A stretch of 64,000 nt of DNA, from assembly GCF_004340975.1 (NCBI RefSeq), contig NZ_SLXA01000009.1, positions 33,003 to 97,002 of the forward strand, written 5' to 3'. The position numbers were made by a program, and so were the translations under genes. This DNA is from Frisingicoccus caecimuris (lineage in GTDB: Bacteria; Bacillota; Clostridia; Lachnospirales; Lachnospiraceae). Numbering within the stretch: the stretch's first letter is position 1; every line of letters begins with the position of its first letter. This document shows positions 15,697 to 24,983 of the stretch, one piece after another. The notes under the pieces were generated by a model. It did no database searches. It saw only the letters and a program-made list of their open reading frames with translations, and was not told the DNA's origin.

Positions 15697-17049
15697 CTAA
15701 TTGCTTGCATTTCTGACCAGGCCTTTGCCTAATCGGATGGACTGTACAAGTTTACGATTAGCCGGGCATACAAAGCTGCAGCATCCGCATTCCATACAGT
15801 TCATAATATTGAGTTTCTGTAATTCGTCTGTGTTTCCGATGTTTGTATATGCTTCCAGTTTTGTAGGCATAAGGTTCATCGGACAGGCATTGACACAACG
15901 TCCGCAGCGGATACAAGCGGATGGTTCCGCAACTTCTGCGTCCTGTTTATCAAAAATCAAAATACCGTTGTTCTGTTTCAGAATCGGGAATTCGTCAGAC
16001 ACCATAGCCTGTCCCATCATAGGACCACCAGAGATGATCTTAAATGGAGTACCCTTATAACCGCCGCAGAATTCGACAATATCTTTGATCGGTGTACCGA
16101 TCGGGACACGTACGTTCTTAGGTTCGCTGATTGCAGAACCATCAACGGTCAGACGTTTTGTTGTCAACGGCATACCTGTTGCAACATAGTTTGCAAGAAC
16201 TGCGATGGATGTTACGTTCATAACAACACAGCCAACGTCGGACGGCAGTTTTCCCGGAGGTACCTGACGGCCTGTACACTGGTCAATTAAAACCTTCTCA
16301 GCACCCTGTGGGTAACGGGATGGTAAAGTCTCTACTTTGAAATTAATACCATCAATCTTAACCTGTGCAAGACGTTCTGTCATAAGTTTGATTGCTTCCG
16401 GTTTGTTGTCTTCGATACCGATCACGGCATTTTTAACATCCAGCAATTTGGCAACCATCTTCATACCTTCAACAATGTTTTCAGAATCTTCAAGGATTTC
16501 TCGAACGTCTGGTGTAAGGTATGGTTCACATTCTGCCGCGTTGATCAACAGGTAATCAATTGTAGCTTTAACTTCCGGCTTCGGACTAATCTTAATATGA
16601 GTAGGGAAACCGGCACCACCAAGACCTACAAGACCAGAATCGTGAGCGGCTTTGATTAAATCTTCGTCACTGTTGATTACCGGTGGCTTGATGGCCGGAT
16701 CAACTGTCTGCTGTCCATCGCTTTCGATGATTACAGCCTGAGCTTTTGAACCGTTCTGCATCAAAATTGAATCAATTTTCTTAACCTTTCCTGACACACT
16801 GGAATGAATTGGTGCGGAGAAAGGTGCAGTGCTGTCACCAACAATGGTACCGACAAACACTTCGTCGCCAACTTTAACGGTAGGCGTACAAGGTGCACCG
16901 ATATGCTGCTGCATAACCAGGGTGACCTGTGCAGGAACTGGCATGTCCACAGTCGCACAATCTTTTGTGTTTTTTCTGTGAGGCACGGCTGCTCCAGGGC
17001 TTTTTACAATTCCTAACTTACAAAGAAGTCCATTTGAATTTTTAGCCAT
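15697..17049 (-). CDS. rnfC: Rnf complex subunit C, NADH-binding iron-sulfur subunit
   Basis: 450 aa peripheral cytoplasmic subunit. GLVGLGGAGFPTHIK is the glycine-rich FMN/NADH-binding segment shared with complex I NuoF-type proteins, NAAECEPYLTPD follows, and two [4Fe-4S] motifs lie at the C-terminus (CIRCGRCVNACP and CMECGCCSFVCP). No long N- or C-terminal extension as in some proteobacterial RnfC. GAGGAGG precedes the ATG. The 120-base gap to apbE contains a GGGG-ATA-CCCC hairpin just before the ribosome site and an AT-rich -10-like stretch, so a secondary promoter or leader control is possible. Confidence 0.96.
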   Translation of the reverse strand: MAKNSNGLLCKLGIVKSPGAAVPHRKNTKDCATVDMPVPAQVTLVMQQHIGAPCTPTVKVGDEVFVGTIVGDSTAPFSAPIHSSVSGKVKKIDSILMQNGSKAQAVIIESDGQQTVDPAIKPPVINSDEDLIKAAHDSGLVGLGGAGFPTHIKISPKPEVKATIDYLLINAAECEPYLTPDVREILEDSENIVEGMKMVAKLLDVKNAVIGIEDNKPEAIKLMTERLAQVKIDGINFKVETLPSRYPQGAEKVLIDQCTGRQVPPGKLPSDVGCVVMNVTSIAVLANYVATGMPLTTKRLTVDGSAISEPKNVRVPIGTPIKDIVEFCGGYKGTPFKIISGGPMMGQAMVSDEFPILKQNNGILIFDKQDAEVAEPSACIRCGRCVNACPMNLMPTKLEAYTNIGNTDELQKLNIMNCMECGCCSFVCPANRKLVQSIRLGKGLVRNASN

Positions 17050-17169
17050 TTGAATCCTCCTCTTTAAATTTAAACCTCGGGGTATCCCCCTCCGTTTAAT
17101 GATTTAATATATAATATACTAAATAGTCCCGAACCTCTATCCATTCTGACTATCTAGGTATATCCTTTT

Positions 17170-18237
17170 TCAGCCTTCATAAGGTTTTAAAGCGTATCCT
17201 TCCGCTTCGCCCTCAAAAGACAATAAATCTAAAATACTCTCATTATTATAATATACATTTCGCTGATTATCAACAAATATCGCCAAGACACCATATTTAT
17301 CCATCAAATCCATGCCTTCATCCAGGCCAAGGATAAAACCGGCTGTGGAAAGTGCATCACACAGGGTGCTGTTATCGGCTATAACGGTTACGGACATCAG
17401 ACCACTGTCTGCCGGATATCCGGTCCGGGCATCCAGAATGTGATGGTAACGCACACCATCCTCTTCAAAATACCGCTCATAATCCCCCGATGTGGAAATC
17501 GAAAGATCTGTCAGTGTCATGATACCAATCCGATCGTCCTGGCCGCCTCTCGGATCGCGTAACGCTACCCGGAATTTGCTGCCGTCCGGCTTTGTACCGA
17601 AAGTCAATATAGAACTTCCCGCAGACAAGATACCTGCAGACACTTCATCCCGGTCAATCTCTGCTGCAGCCTGCTCAATCGCATAACCTTTTCCAATGGC
17701 TCCAAGCTCGAATAAAAGATGCATATTGTCTGTTTTCAGTGTCCCATCCGACAGTGTAGCCGCCTGATAATCCACATTCTTTAAAGCATCTTCTATCTCT
17801 GCCTGGGATGGATGACGTTGATTCTCACCACCAATATCCCAGAGACCGGATACAGAAAGCACTGTCGGGTCAAAGGCCCCGCCGCTGTCCTGTGCGACTT
17901 TCAAAGCCATCTGAAAGACTTCCTCTCTGTCATTGACAGAAACTTCATGCTGACGATTAAATACGCTGACAAGCGAATCTTCTTCCCGCCAGGAAATATC
18001 CTGGTCCACATCATTCAGACACTGGCTGATCCTATCCAGATTTTCTTCCAGTTCTTCCCTGTTTCTTCCATATAAAGTAGACGTTATTGCCGTCCCCATG
18101 GAAAAAGCCGTATCCTGAACATCTGCTGTCTCCTCAGTTGAAACTTTATTACATGAAATGAAAACCATTATTACCGACACCAGAAACACTGCCAGAATAA
18201 TCGTCTTTCCCGGATTACCTGAATGTATATCAATCAC
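17170..18237 (-). CDS. apbE: FAD:protein FMN transferase (ApbE), lipoprotein
   Basis: 355 aa. Transfers FMN from FAD to the threonine of flavinylation motifs, here most likely in RnfG and RnfD. N-terminal hydrophobic segment ends in a lipobox-like FISC, so it is probably membrane-anchored outside. Family motifs: FSMGTAITSTLY, FDPTVLSVSGLWDIG, LGAIGKGYAIEQAA, GILSAGSSILTFG and HHILDARTGYPAD, with a metal site near SDALSTAGFILG-type sequence (CDALSTAGF). The frame begins at GTG 18237 with only weak ribosome-site sequence, so the start is less sure. It leads the rnf operon, as expected for its maturation factor. Confidence 0.93.
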   Translation of the reverse strand: MIDIHSGNPGKTIILAVFLVSVIMVFISCNKVSTEETADVQDTAFSMGTAITSTLYGRNREELEENLDRISQCLNDVDQDISWREEDSLVSVFNRQHEVSVNDREEVFQMALKVAQDSGGAFDPTVLSVSGLWDIGGENQRHPSQAEIEDALKNVDYQAATLSDGTLKTDNMHLLFELGAIGKGYAIEQAAAEIDRDEVSAGILSAGSSILTFGTKPDGSKFRVALRDPRGGQDDRIGIMTLTDLSISTSGDYERYFEEDGVRYHHILDARTGYPADSGLMSVTVIADNSTLCDALSTAGFILGLDEGMDLMDKYGVLAIFVDNQRNVYYNNESILDLLSFEGEAEGYALKPYEG

Positions 18238-18264
18238 CTCAACTATTGCTCTCCATTCTGTTTT

Positions 18265-18293
18265 ATTTTACACTGTTATCTTGTCTTTTTCAA
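18265..18293 (-). promoter_or_regulatory. Promoter of apbE-rnf operon
   Basis: Minus strand TTGAAA (18288-18293), 17-base spacer, TAAAAT (18265-18270), about 28 bases upstream of the apbE start. Confidence 0.65.
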
Positions 18294-18373
18294 GCAACAA
18301 CCCCTGTTTTTTCTCCGAACTTTTTTTTGTATTGAAAAAAATACAACTGATTTCATTCCCCATGGTTTTTCCA

Positions 18374-18403
18374 TTGACATTCTTATAAGCCGCGATGTAG
18401 AAT
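18374..18403 (+). promoter_or_regulatory. Promoter of the ABC importer operon
   Basis: TTGACA (18374-18379), 18-base spacer, TAGAAT (18398-18403), 39 bases upstream of the lipoprotein ATG. No T-box-like or other riboswitch signature was seen between this and the divergent apbE gene. Confidence 0.6.
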
Positions 18404-18442
18404 AGCCTTTAGAACTTATCAACATACCAGGAGGAATATACT

Positions 18443-19501
18443 ATGAAAAAATCTTCATCTTTATTGAAACTGGCTCTTTGCACAGCCATCATCGCTTCGA
18501 TGCTCGGCGGGTGTGGAAACAGTTCAAAAACCGAAACAACAGCCACTGCCGAATCTGCAGCAGAATCCAATGGAGAAACTTCTTCTAAAGCAGACAGCGC
18601 AGCCGGTTCTTATACAATCGGTATCTCTCAGCTGGCCGAACACGGTTCTTTGGACAACTGCCGTGAGGGCTTTATCAAAGGCCTTGCTGAAGAAGGCTTC
18701 ATCGAAGGCGAAAATCTGACGATTGATTACCAGAATGCTCAGGGTGATACAGCCAATGCCAGTGTCATCGCTCAGAACTTTGTTTCAAAAAAATACAATT
18801 TGGTTTGTGCCATTGCCACACCAAGCGCCATGGCCTGCTATAACGCTGCACAGGGTACAGATATTCCTACTATTTTTACTGCTGTATCCGATCCGGTTGC
18901 CGCCGAACTGGTAGAATCTCTCGAAGCTCCTGGCTCTAATTGTACAGGAACAAGCGACGCCCTTCCTGTGGAAGACCAGTTGAAAATGATTCGCGCTATG
19001 ATGCCGGAAGCAAAAACTATTGGTATCATGTACACAACAAGTGAAGTAAACTCCATAAGCACTCTGGAAACTTACAAAGAACTGGCGCCAAAATATGATT
19101 TTGAAATTGTTGAGTCCGGCGTTTCTTCTTCATCAGATATTCCGATCGCTCTGGATGCTCTCATTACAAAAGTTGACTGTATTTCCAATATGACAGATAA
19201 CAATGTTGTCAACAATCTGGATACTGTTCTTGCGAAAGCCACAGAGGCTGGTATCCCTGTATTTGGTTCGGAAATAGAACAGGTTGTCAATGGATGTGCC
19301 GCTTCTATGGGTCTTGATTATGTGGAACTTGGCCGCCAGACGGGTAAAATGGCTGCCGCCGTATTAAAAGGCGAAGATGCTGCCACTATGCCGGTTCAGG
19401 TGATCAGCAGTGGTTCTCTCTACGTTAACAGTGAAGTTATGAGCCAGTTTAACCTTACGATTCCGGACGAATATAAAGACACTTATACCGAAGTAGAATA
19501 A
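18443..19501 (+). CDS. ABC transporter substrate-binding lipoprotein (PF04392/TrpX type)
   Basis: 352 aa. Signal peptide with lipobox MLGGC (Cys24), a Ser/Thr/Glu-rich linker, then a two-lobed binding domain: IGISQLAEHGSLDNCREGFIKGL, PTIFTAVSDPVAA, GTSDALPVEDQL, IGIMYTTSEVNS, and GSEIEQVVNGCAASMGLDY. This pattern is the PF04392 family, several members of which bind tryptophan or tyrosine. Ligand not provable here. It binds substrate outside the cell and delivers it to the permease encoded next. AGGAGG before the ATG. Confidence 0.92.
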   Translation: MKKSSSLLKLALCTAIIASMLGGCGNSSKTETTATAESAAESNGETSSKADSAAGSYTIGISQLAEHGSLDNCREGFIKGLAEEGFIEGENLTIDYQNAQGDTANASVIAQNFVSKKYNLVCAIATPSAMACYNAAQGTDIPTIFTAVSDPVAAELVESLEAPGSNCTGTSDALPVEDQLKMIRAMMPEAKTIGIMYTTSEVNSISTLETYKELAPKYDFEIVESGVSSSSDIPIALDALITKVDCISNMTDNNVVNNLDTVLAKATEAGIPVFGSEIEQVVNGCAASMGLDYVELGRQTGKMAAAVLKGEDAATMPVQVISSGSLYVNSEVMSQFNLTIPDEYKDTYTEVE

Positions 19502-19524
19502 ATAGCATCAGGAGGAATTGAAAC

Positions 19525-20421
19525 GTGGATATTATTATTTCCATCATCCGTGGTATATTGGAGCAGGGGCTTATTTACGGCATTATGGCTCTGGGAATCT
19601 ATATCACCTACTGCATTCTGAATTTTCCGGACTTGTCGGTAGATGGGACCTTTCCCCTTGGCGCTGCCGTAACAGCCATCCTTTTAAGTCTCGGTTTTAA
19701 TCCATGGCTTGCTCTGGTCGTTGCTTTTACCTGCGGTGCCGCCGCCGGATGTGTTACCGGTATTTTCCATGTCAAACTGAAAATCACTGATCTTCTGTCC
19801 GGTATCCTGACCAGTACCGGCCTCTACTCGGTGAATCTGATGATTGTCGGCGGAACCGCATTGCTCTCGATCACAAAAGCAAACACCATTTTTAACAGCG
19901 GACTGGCTGTACTCTTTCCTGAATCCATCTCCAGATATGTGACTTTGATCATTATTTTTATTCTGGCAATGATTTTAAAATATTTGCTGGACTGGTACTT
20001 AAAAACCCGTTCCGGAATGCTTCTGCGCGCCACCGGTGACAATGAGATCATGGTAACTTCCCTGGCAAAGGATTCAGGCAAAGTCAAAATCGTCGGATTA
20101 ATGATTGCAAATGGTTTAGTGGCCACGGCAGGTTCCGTTCTCTGTCAGCAACAGCGCTATTTTGAAATTTCCATGGGAACAGGTATGCTCGTTATGGGTA
20201 TCGCTTCGGTCATTATCGGTATGGCCCTTTTTGGTAAAATACCCTTTATTAAGCCGACCCTGGTTGTCATCCTCGGAGCTATTGTTTATAAGGCCTGTCT
20301 TTCTCTGGCCATCAATCTCGGTATCAATCCGAATAATCTGAAGCTGTTAATGACCATTATCTTCCTTATAGCTCTCGTTTCCAGGCGGGCTATTGACGCG
20401 AAAGGAGGCTCTAAGTCATGA
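19525..20421 (+). CDS. ABC transporter permease (branched-chain amino acid permease superfamily)
   Basis: 298 aa with about eight to nine membrane helices. GLIYGIMALGIYITYCILNFPDLSVDGTFPLGAA and the later ATGDNEIMVTSLAKD...KIVGLMIANGLVATAGSV are typical of the permeases that accompany PF04392 binding proteins. GTG start at 19525 with GGAGG upstream. Single permease gene, so it probably works as a homodimer. Overlaps the ATPase gene by four bases (ATGA). Confidence 0.93.
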   Translation: MDIIISIIRGILEQGLIYGIMALGIYITYCILNFPDLSVDGTFPLGAAVTAILLSLGFNPWLALVVAFTCGAAAGCVTGIFHVKLKITDLLSGILTSTGLYSVNLMIVGGTALLSITKANTIFNSGLAVLFPESISRYVTLIIIFILAMILKYLLDWYLKTRSGMLLRATGDNEIMVTSLAKDSGKVKIVGLMIANGLVATAGSVLCQQQRYFEISMGTGMLVMGIASVIIGMALFGKIPFIKPTLVVILGAIVYKACLSLAINLGINPNNLKLLMTIIFLIALVSRRAIDAKGGSKS

Positions 20422-21197
20422 TTGAACTAAGTCATATATACAAAACTTTTGAGCCGGGGACCGTAAACGAATCCATTCTCTTTACGGACTTTAACCTTTC
20501 GATTCACGATGATGATTTTATTGCTGTCATTGGCAGCAATGGTTCCGGAAAAACGACCATGCTGAATCTGCTCTGCGGAAGTCTTGCCCCGGATAAAGGT
20601 CAGATTATCAAAGACGGTCAGGACATTACAAAAATGAAGGAATATCGCCGGTCTGAATTTATCTCCCGGGTATATCAAGACCCTTCCAAAGGTTCTTGTC
20701 CATCCTTTAGTATTCTTGAAAACATCGCACTGGCGGATAATAAAGGAAAACCTTACAACCTGGGCCTCGGTATCAAAAAAGACCGGCTCGATTACTACCG
20801 GACCTTATTGGAAACGTTAAAGCTCGGTCTGGAAAACCGTATCCACGATAAAGTGGGTTCCCTTTCCGGCGGACAGCGTCAGGCCCTGGCCATGCTGACC
20901 TCCACTTTGACGCCAACATCCCTAATGATCCTCGATGAACACACTGCGGCTCTGGACCCAAAAACAGCAGATAATATTATGGAACTGACAGATCGTCTTG
21001 TCCATGAGAAAAAATTGACCACACTGATGGTCACTCATAATCTGAAATTTGCACTCCAGTACGGTAATCGACTGATCATGATGCATCAGGGCAAAGCTAT
21101 TATAGATGTTTCCGGAGAAGAAAAAAAGGATCTTCCTCTGTCGGAAATTCTTAATAAATTTAATGAAATCAGTCTGGAATATGGAAATTCACTATAA
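20418..21197 (+). CDS. ABC transporter ATP-binding protein
   Basis: 259 aa. Walker A GSNGSGKTT, Q-loop VYQDPSKG, signature LSGGQRQAL, Walker B LMILDEH and the H-loop TLMVTHN. The residue after Walker B Glu is His (DEHTAALD) in place of the usual Pro, common in this importer class. The ATG overlaps the permease stop, implying coupled translation. Energises the importer encoded upstream. Confidence 0.94.
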   Translation: MIELSHIYKTFEPGTVNESILFTDFNLSIHDDDFIAVIGSNGSGKTTMLNLLCGSLAPDKGQIIKDGQDITKMKEYRRSEFISRVYQDPSKGSCPSFSILENIALADNKGKPYNLGLGIKKDRLDYYRTLLETLKLGLENRIHDKVGSLSGGQRQALAMLTSTLTPTSLMILDEHTAALDPKTADNIMELTDRLVHEKKLTTLMVTHNLKFALQYGNRLIMMHQGKAIIDVSGEEKKDLPLSEILNKFNEISLEYGNSL

Positions 21198-21204
21198 AGG
21201 TAAA

Positions 21205-21234
21205 GGGATGACCCCATCGGGCCATCCCCTTTTC
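21205..21234 (+). terminator. Intrinsic terminator of the ABC importer operon
   Basis: GGGATG-A-CCC, loop CATC, GGG-C-CATCCC with one A-C mismatch, followed by CTTTTC. Confidence 0.65.
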
Positions 21235-21244
21235 ATCAACTAAA

Positions 21245-21754
21245 TCAATGAATACTTTCTTTCATACTGTTGGTTATATAGGAAGGTACATCTTCTTTCG
21301 GAATCCCAAGTACGTAAGAAAATTCATCGCAGATCATCTTTTCTGCTTCCTGGAGCATCCGTTCATCAGCCACGTGCAGTTTCTTCCCACGTGCCACAAC
21401 CTTCTCCCGATGTTCCATCAACATTTTAATCAACTGAATTAACTCAAAAGTGTCCGCCCGGCTGGTCATGTCTTTAAAGTGTTCCTTCCGGGCCCGTTCA
21501 TCAGCCATCCATTCCTCCTGAACTTCTGGAATCGCACGAATCTTTGCATCAATTTCTTCTTTTGTCAATACATATCGCATCTTTGATGTCAGCTTTTCGT
21601 TATTTACCGGAACAAATATTGTGGAATTCGCTGCATAAATCGGCTTCAAAATATAATACTCCACCATCCGGCCGCCGCAATCTCTTTCATCAATGTCTAC
21701 CACCTTGCAGACACCATTTGTTCCATACAATACCATATCATTTACCTGAAACAT
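21245..21754 (-). CDS. CarD-like/TRCF-domain transcription regulator
   Basis: 169 aa. N-terminal CarD_TRCF RNA polymerase-interaction domain: FQVNDMVLYGTNGVCKVVDI then YYILKPIYAANSTIFVPVNNEK. The C-terminal half is helical and charged (TRADTFELIQLIKMLMEHREKVV...EAEKMICDEFSYVLGI), the typical DNA-binding/helical half. CarD proteins bind the RNAP beta subunit and alter promoter opening. Monocistronic, convergent with the ABC operon. Confidence 0.9.
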   Translation of the reverse strand: MFQVNDMVLYGTNGVCKVVDIDERDCGGRMVEYYILKPIYAANSTIFVPVNNEKLTSKMRYVLTKEEIDAKIRAIPEVQEEWMADERARKEHFKDMTSRADTFELIQLIKMLMEHREKVVARGKKLHVADERMLQEAEKMICDEFSYVLGIPKEDVPSYITNSMKESIH

Positions 21755-22062
21755 TCCGATTCACCTCTTTCTGTGGAAATGCCCTGTAAAATGTTTATTA
21801 TAAGAAAAAGCGTCTTGTTTCACACAACTGGATTTACGTTCCACTTCCTGTAAACAACACGCTGTATTACTATTATAACCCATTTTTCACAAAAATGTTA
21901 TAGGCATTTTATACGAAATTAACAACATTAATATTTGTATACAATGAATAATTGACAATTTTATACGATATAACTTCGTGATTATGCCATTACACATAAT
22001 CTGCAAAAAAGTGTATAATCTAATAATTATAAAATACACACGGAAAGGATCGTAAATCATCG
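21755..22062. promoter_or_regulatory. Divergent promoter region of carD-like gene and M32 peptidase
   Basis: No gene here. A minus-strand TATAAT lies at 21872-21877 upstream of the CarD-like gene, and a plus-strand TATAAT at 22014-22019 (TTACAC 18 bases before it) precedes the carboxypeptidase. The rest is AT-rich without a clear repeat. Confidence 0.45.
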
Positions 22063-23571
22063 ATGAATAAAATATTTGACAAGTTGAATCCCTGGCTTAC
22101 AAAAGCCTACGCACTGGGTGCAGCTCTCATTTTATTTGAATGGGATAATGAAACAGAAGCGCCGGAGGCGGCTTCCGAACTGACCGCCCGCGCCATTGAA
22201 GTGCTTTCCAATGAATATTATGAGACAATTATTAACAGAGATGTTAAAAAATTATTGAATCAACTTTCAGAAGAAAAAAATCTGACCGATAAAGAAAGGG
22301 CCATCCTGAAGGACCTAAAAAAGCAATATGAAAGTATGGAACCCATTCCTCCGGAAGAATATCAGTCTTACCAGGGGCTCATTGCAAGAGCGCCTTCTAT
22401 TTGGGCCAAAGCGAAAGCGGCCGATGATTATAATATTTTCGCACCGACACTTAAAGAAATTATCAACTATCAGAAAAAATTTATTAAATATCGTCTGAAA
22501 GCCGGTAAAAAGAAAATAACTCCATATGATCTCCTTCTGGATGACTACGAGGAAGGCTTCACCACGAAAGAACTGGATGTCTTTTTTGAAAAGCTCAAAA
22601 AAGAAATTGTCCCGTTGATTCAGGCAGTAAATGCAAAAAAGGATAAAATCAATAAGGAATATAATTACCGGGACTATCCTGTTGAGCTTCAAAAAACCTT
22701 TAATCGTAAACTGGCAGAACACGTGGGTTTCGATTTTGACCGGGGTGTCATAAAAGAAAGTGTCCACCCATTTACAACAAACCTGCACAACAAGGATGTT
22801 CGTATCACAACAGCCTACCGTGAACATAATCTGGAAAGCGCCCTGTTTTCAACGATCCACGAAAGCGGCCATGCTCTGTACGAAATGCACATTGCCGATG
22901 AGCTGACAACAACGCCGGCCGGCACCGGCACTTCCATGGGCATGCACGAAGGACAGTCCCGTCTTTTTGAAAACAACCTTGGGCGCAGCCGTGCCTTTTG
23001 GGTACCCCTTTTCCAGAATTTAAAAGACACTTTTCCGGAACAACTGGCCGATATCGATTTGGATACATTTATTCTCGGCATTAACAAATCTTCACCGAGT
23101 CTTATCCGTACCGAAGCGGATGAACTGACCTACTCGCTCCACATTCTCATCCGGTATGAAATTGAAAAGATGATTTTTGAAAAGGATGTGGATATTGATC
23201 AACTTCCGAAAATATGGTCAAAAAAATATGAAGAATATTTGGGAGTAAAACCGGAAAAAGATTCCGAAGGCATCTTGCAGGATATTCACTGGGCCTGCGG
23301 AAATTTTGGCTATTTTCCTTCCTACGCACTGGGAACGGCCATTGCCGCACAGATTTATGCCCATTTAAAACAAGTCATGCCATTGGACGAACATTTGAAA
23401 AATGGAAATTTCCAGCCAATTAATGATTACTTAAAAGACCATATTCATCGTTATGGAAAAACTAAGACAACCAATGAAATTCTCATAGATATGATGGGTG
23501 AAGGCTTTAATTCTCAGTATTATATCGATTATCTGAAAGAAAAATTCGAAAAATTATATAATGATTTATAA
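22063..23571 (+). CDS. M32 family metallocarboxypeptidase (Taq-type)
   Basis: 502 aa cytoplasmic zinc carboxypeptidase, full family length. HESGH at 266-270 provides two zinc-binding His and the catalytic Glu; GMHEGQSRLFEN contains the third zinc ligand; GNFGYFPSYALGTAIAAQIY is the conserved C-terminal segment. The N-terminal LFEWDNETEAPEAA (family: WDQET.MP) is present. Removes C-terminal residues from peptides, probably in peptide turnover. Strong ribosome site GGAAAGG upstream. Monocistronic with its own terminator. Confidence 0.94.
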   Translation: MNKIFDKLNPWLTKAYALGAALILFEWDNETEAPEAASELTARAIEVLSNEYYETIINRDVKKLLNQLSEEKNLTDKERAILKDLKKQYESMEPIPPEEYQSYQGLIARAPSIWAKAKAADDYNIFAPTLKEIINYQKKFIKYRLKAGKKKITPYDLLLDDYEEGFTTKELDVFFEKLKKEIVPLIQAVNAKKDKINKEYNYRDYPVELQKTFNRKLAEHVGFDFDRGVIKESVHPFTTNLHNKDVRITTAYREHNLESALFSTIHESGHALYEMHIADELTTTPAGTGTSMGMHEGQSRLFENNLGRSRAFWVPLFQNLKDTFPEQLADIDLDTFILGINKSSPSLIRTEADELTYSLHILIRYEIEKMIFEKDVDIDQLPKIWSKKYEEYLGVKPEKDSEGILQDIHWACGNFGYFPSYALGTAIAAQIYAHLKQVMPLDEHLKNGNFQPINDYLKDHIHRYGKTKTTNEILIDMMGEGFNSQYYIDYLKEKFEKLYNDL

Positions 23572-23575
23572 AGCA

Positions 23576-23612
23576 AAAGGGATAAGCCACATTCAGTCGT
23601 TTATCCCTTTGC
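23576..23612. terminator. Bidirectional terminator
   Basis: AAAGGGATAA (23576-23585) and TTATCCCTTT (23601-23610) form a perfect 10-bp stem, with T-rich flanks both ways. It separates the peptidase gene from the end of the convergent riboflavin operon. Confidence 0.75.
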
Positions 23613-23623
23613 CTTCATACATC

Positions 23624-23803
23624 TCAATATAATGCTTTATAAATTCCAAGCACAGTTTCCAGAGTTTCATAAACCCTGGTCTCCGGATAATTTAGAATTC
23701 CGGAAAGCAAACGGTTCAGGTCCTGAATAGTACCTACTGGCTGAAGTTTCTGATAAGTTTTATAAACTTCCGTAAATAAAGCATAATCAAACCGCCTCCT
23801 GAT
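23624..23803 (-). pseudogene. Small frame after the rib operon lacking a start codon
   Basis: On the minus strand, 14 bases after the HAD gene, an AGGAGG is followed by a 57-codon frame with protein-like sequence (DYALFTEVYKTYQKLQ, then IQDLNRLLSGILNYPE and a C-terminal YETLETVLGIYKALY). No ATG, GTG or TTG lies in this frame near the ribosome site. The TTG and ATG that are well spaced belong to another frame, which stops after about 17 codons. A single-base indel or lost start codon would explain this. Family not recognised. Confidence 0.45.
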
Positions 23804-23816
23804 TCAAAGCTCGGAT

Positions 23817-24482
23817 TTAGAGTAATTTCTGCAGATCCCTGATATCTTCCAGTATAATATCCGCAGCCGCGATTTCTGCTTTTGTTCCAAAACCATAAGC
23901 ACAGCCGGCTGTATACACTTTATGATATCTGGCCACCTCCATATCGTGGAAACGGTCACCGACCATAAGATATTCGGAAGGATATTCTTCTTTAATCACA
24001 TTGAAAATTTCATATTTTGGTTTCTGGTCATAGTCGCCGCTGCAATACATATGCTCAAAATAATTTCGCAGGCCGAAAGACTCAGCATGGGTATCCATAT
24101 AGGCTCGTCCGCAATTGCTCAGATACAGCAGGTGATACCCCTTATCCTTAAGGTACTGGAGCGTCTCCAGAGCTCCGTCATAAAGAACCGCTTCTTTATG
24201 ACGGATTTTCTCTGTCATAAAACGTCCGACTTCTCCGGCATAGAACATCTTTTTCTCCTGTGAAAATTCAGGCATAAAAGAATCCCACATGTCCTGAACA
24301 CTATAACCAAGCCATTTTGTAATTTCTTCATCCTGAAATTCCCGTTCCGGTGCATCTTTGGCAGACACCATTTCCCGATAAACCTGACGGAATGCCTCCA
24401 CATAGATTTTGGCACTGTCGTGGAGAGTTCCGTCATAATCAAAAATAATCGTTTTTACGTCTTTCATTGCCTTTTTAATCAT
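23817..24482 (-). CDS. HAD-superfamily hydrolase (phosphatase)
   Basis: 221 aa from ATG 24482, which overlaps the ribH stop (ATGA). Motif [11 protein letters not shown] with the nucleophile and acid/base Asp, motif II YLSNCG, motif III Lys in DQKPKYEIF, and motif [13 protein letters not shown] cap domain lies between. In a riboflavin operon it could be the phosphatase that removes phosphate from the pyrimidine intermediate between RibD and RibH, a step assigned to HAD enzymes in other bacteria; this is inference. An alternative start is ATG 24467. Confidence 0.85.
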   Translation of the reverse strand: MIKKAMKDVKTIIFDYDGTLHDSAKIYVEAFRQVYREMVSAKDAPEREFQDEEITKWLGYSVQDMWDSFMPEFSQEKKMFYAGEVGRFMTEKIRHKEAVLYDGALETLQYLKDKGYHLLYLSNCGRAYMDTHAESFGLRNYFEHMYCSGDYDQKPKYEIFNVIKEEYPSEYLMVGDRFHDMEVARYHKVYTAGCAYGFGTKAEIAAADIILEDIRDLQKLL

Positions 24483-24940
24483 ATCTGGCGGAAAAGATTT
24501 GCCATTTCGATAGCGCTGAGCGCACAATCGTAACCTTTGTTTCCAGCTTTTGTACCAGCCCGTTCAATAGCCTGTTCAATATTATCTGTAGTGAGCACAC
24601 CGAACATTACCGGCAGACCAAATTGAAGGGATACGGACGCAACGCCTTTGGACACTTCCGCACACACATAATCATAATGGGATGTAGCACCTTTGATAAC
24701 TGCACCAAGACAGATGATCGCATCATATTTTTTGCTCTGAGCCATTCTCTGAGCTGCCACAGGGATTTCAAATGCTCCCGGTACCCATGCAACTTCGATA
24801 TCCTCTTCATTCATGCCATGACGCACAAGACCGTCAATAGCCCCGCTAAGTAACTTCGAACCGATAAATTCATTAAATCGTGCGACGATAATTCCTACTT
24901 TTAATCCTTCAGCAACCAGTCTTCCTTCAAATGTTTTCAT
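24479..24940 (-). CDS. ribH: 6,7-dimethyl-8-ribityllumazine synthase
   Basis: 153 aa. Condenses 3,4-dihydroxy-2-butanone 4-phosphate with the aminopyrimidine to give lumazine. Family motifs: [45 protein letters not shown] and [28 protein letters not shown] 8 bases before ATG 24940 defines the start. Likely forms the usual icosahedral or pentameric assembly. Confidence 0.96.
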   Translation of the reverse strand: MKTFEGRLVAEGLKVGIIVARFNEFIGSKLLSGAIDGLVRHGMNEEDIEVAWVPGAFEIPVAAQRMAQSKKYDAIICLGAVIKGATSHYDYVCAEVSKGVASVSLQFGLPVMFGVLTTDNIEQAIERAGTKAGNKGYDCALSAIEMANLFRQI

Positions 24941-24983
24941 TGTCATATCCTCCATTTTATCTTAAATTTATACGTTGATCATT

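Noticed and set aside
18238..18442. T-box or other amino acid riboswitch ahead of the PF04392-type importer
   Set aside because: The space is only about 200 bases, holds two ordinary promoters and shows no T-box sequence or terminator.
24810..24955. Longer N-terminus for ribH from ATG 24955
   Set aside because: GGAGG lies within that extension and is correctly spaced for ATG 24940.
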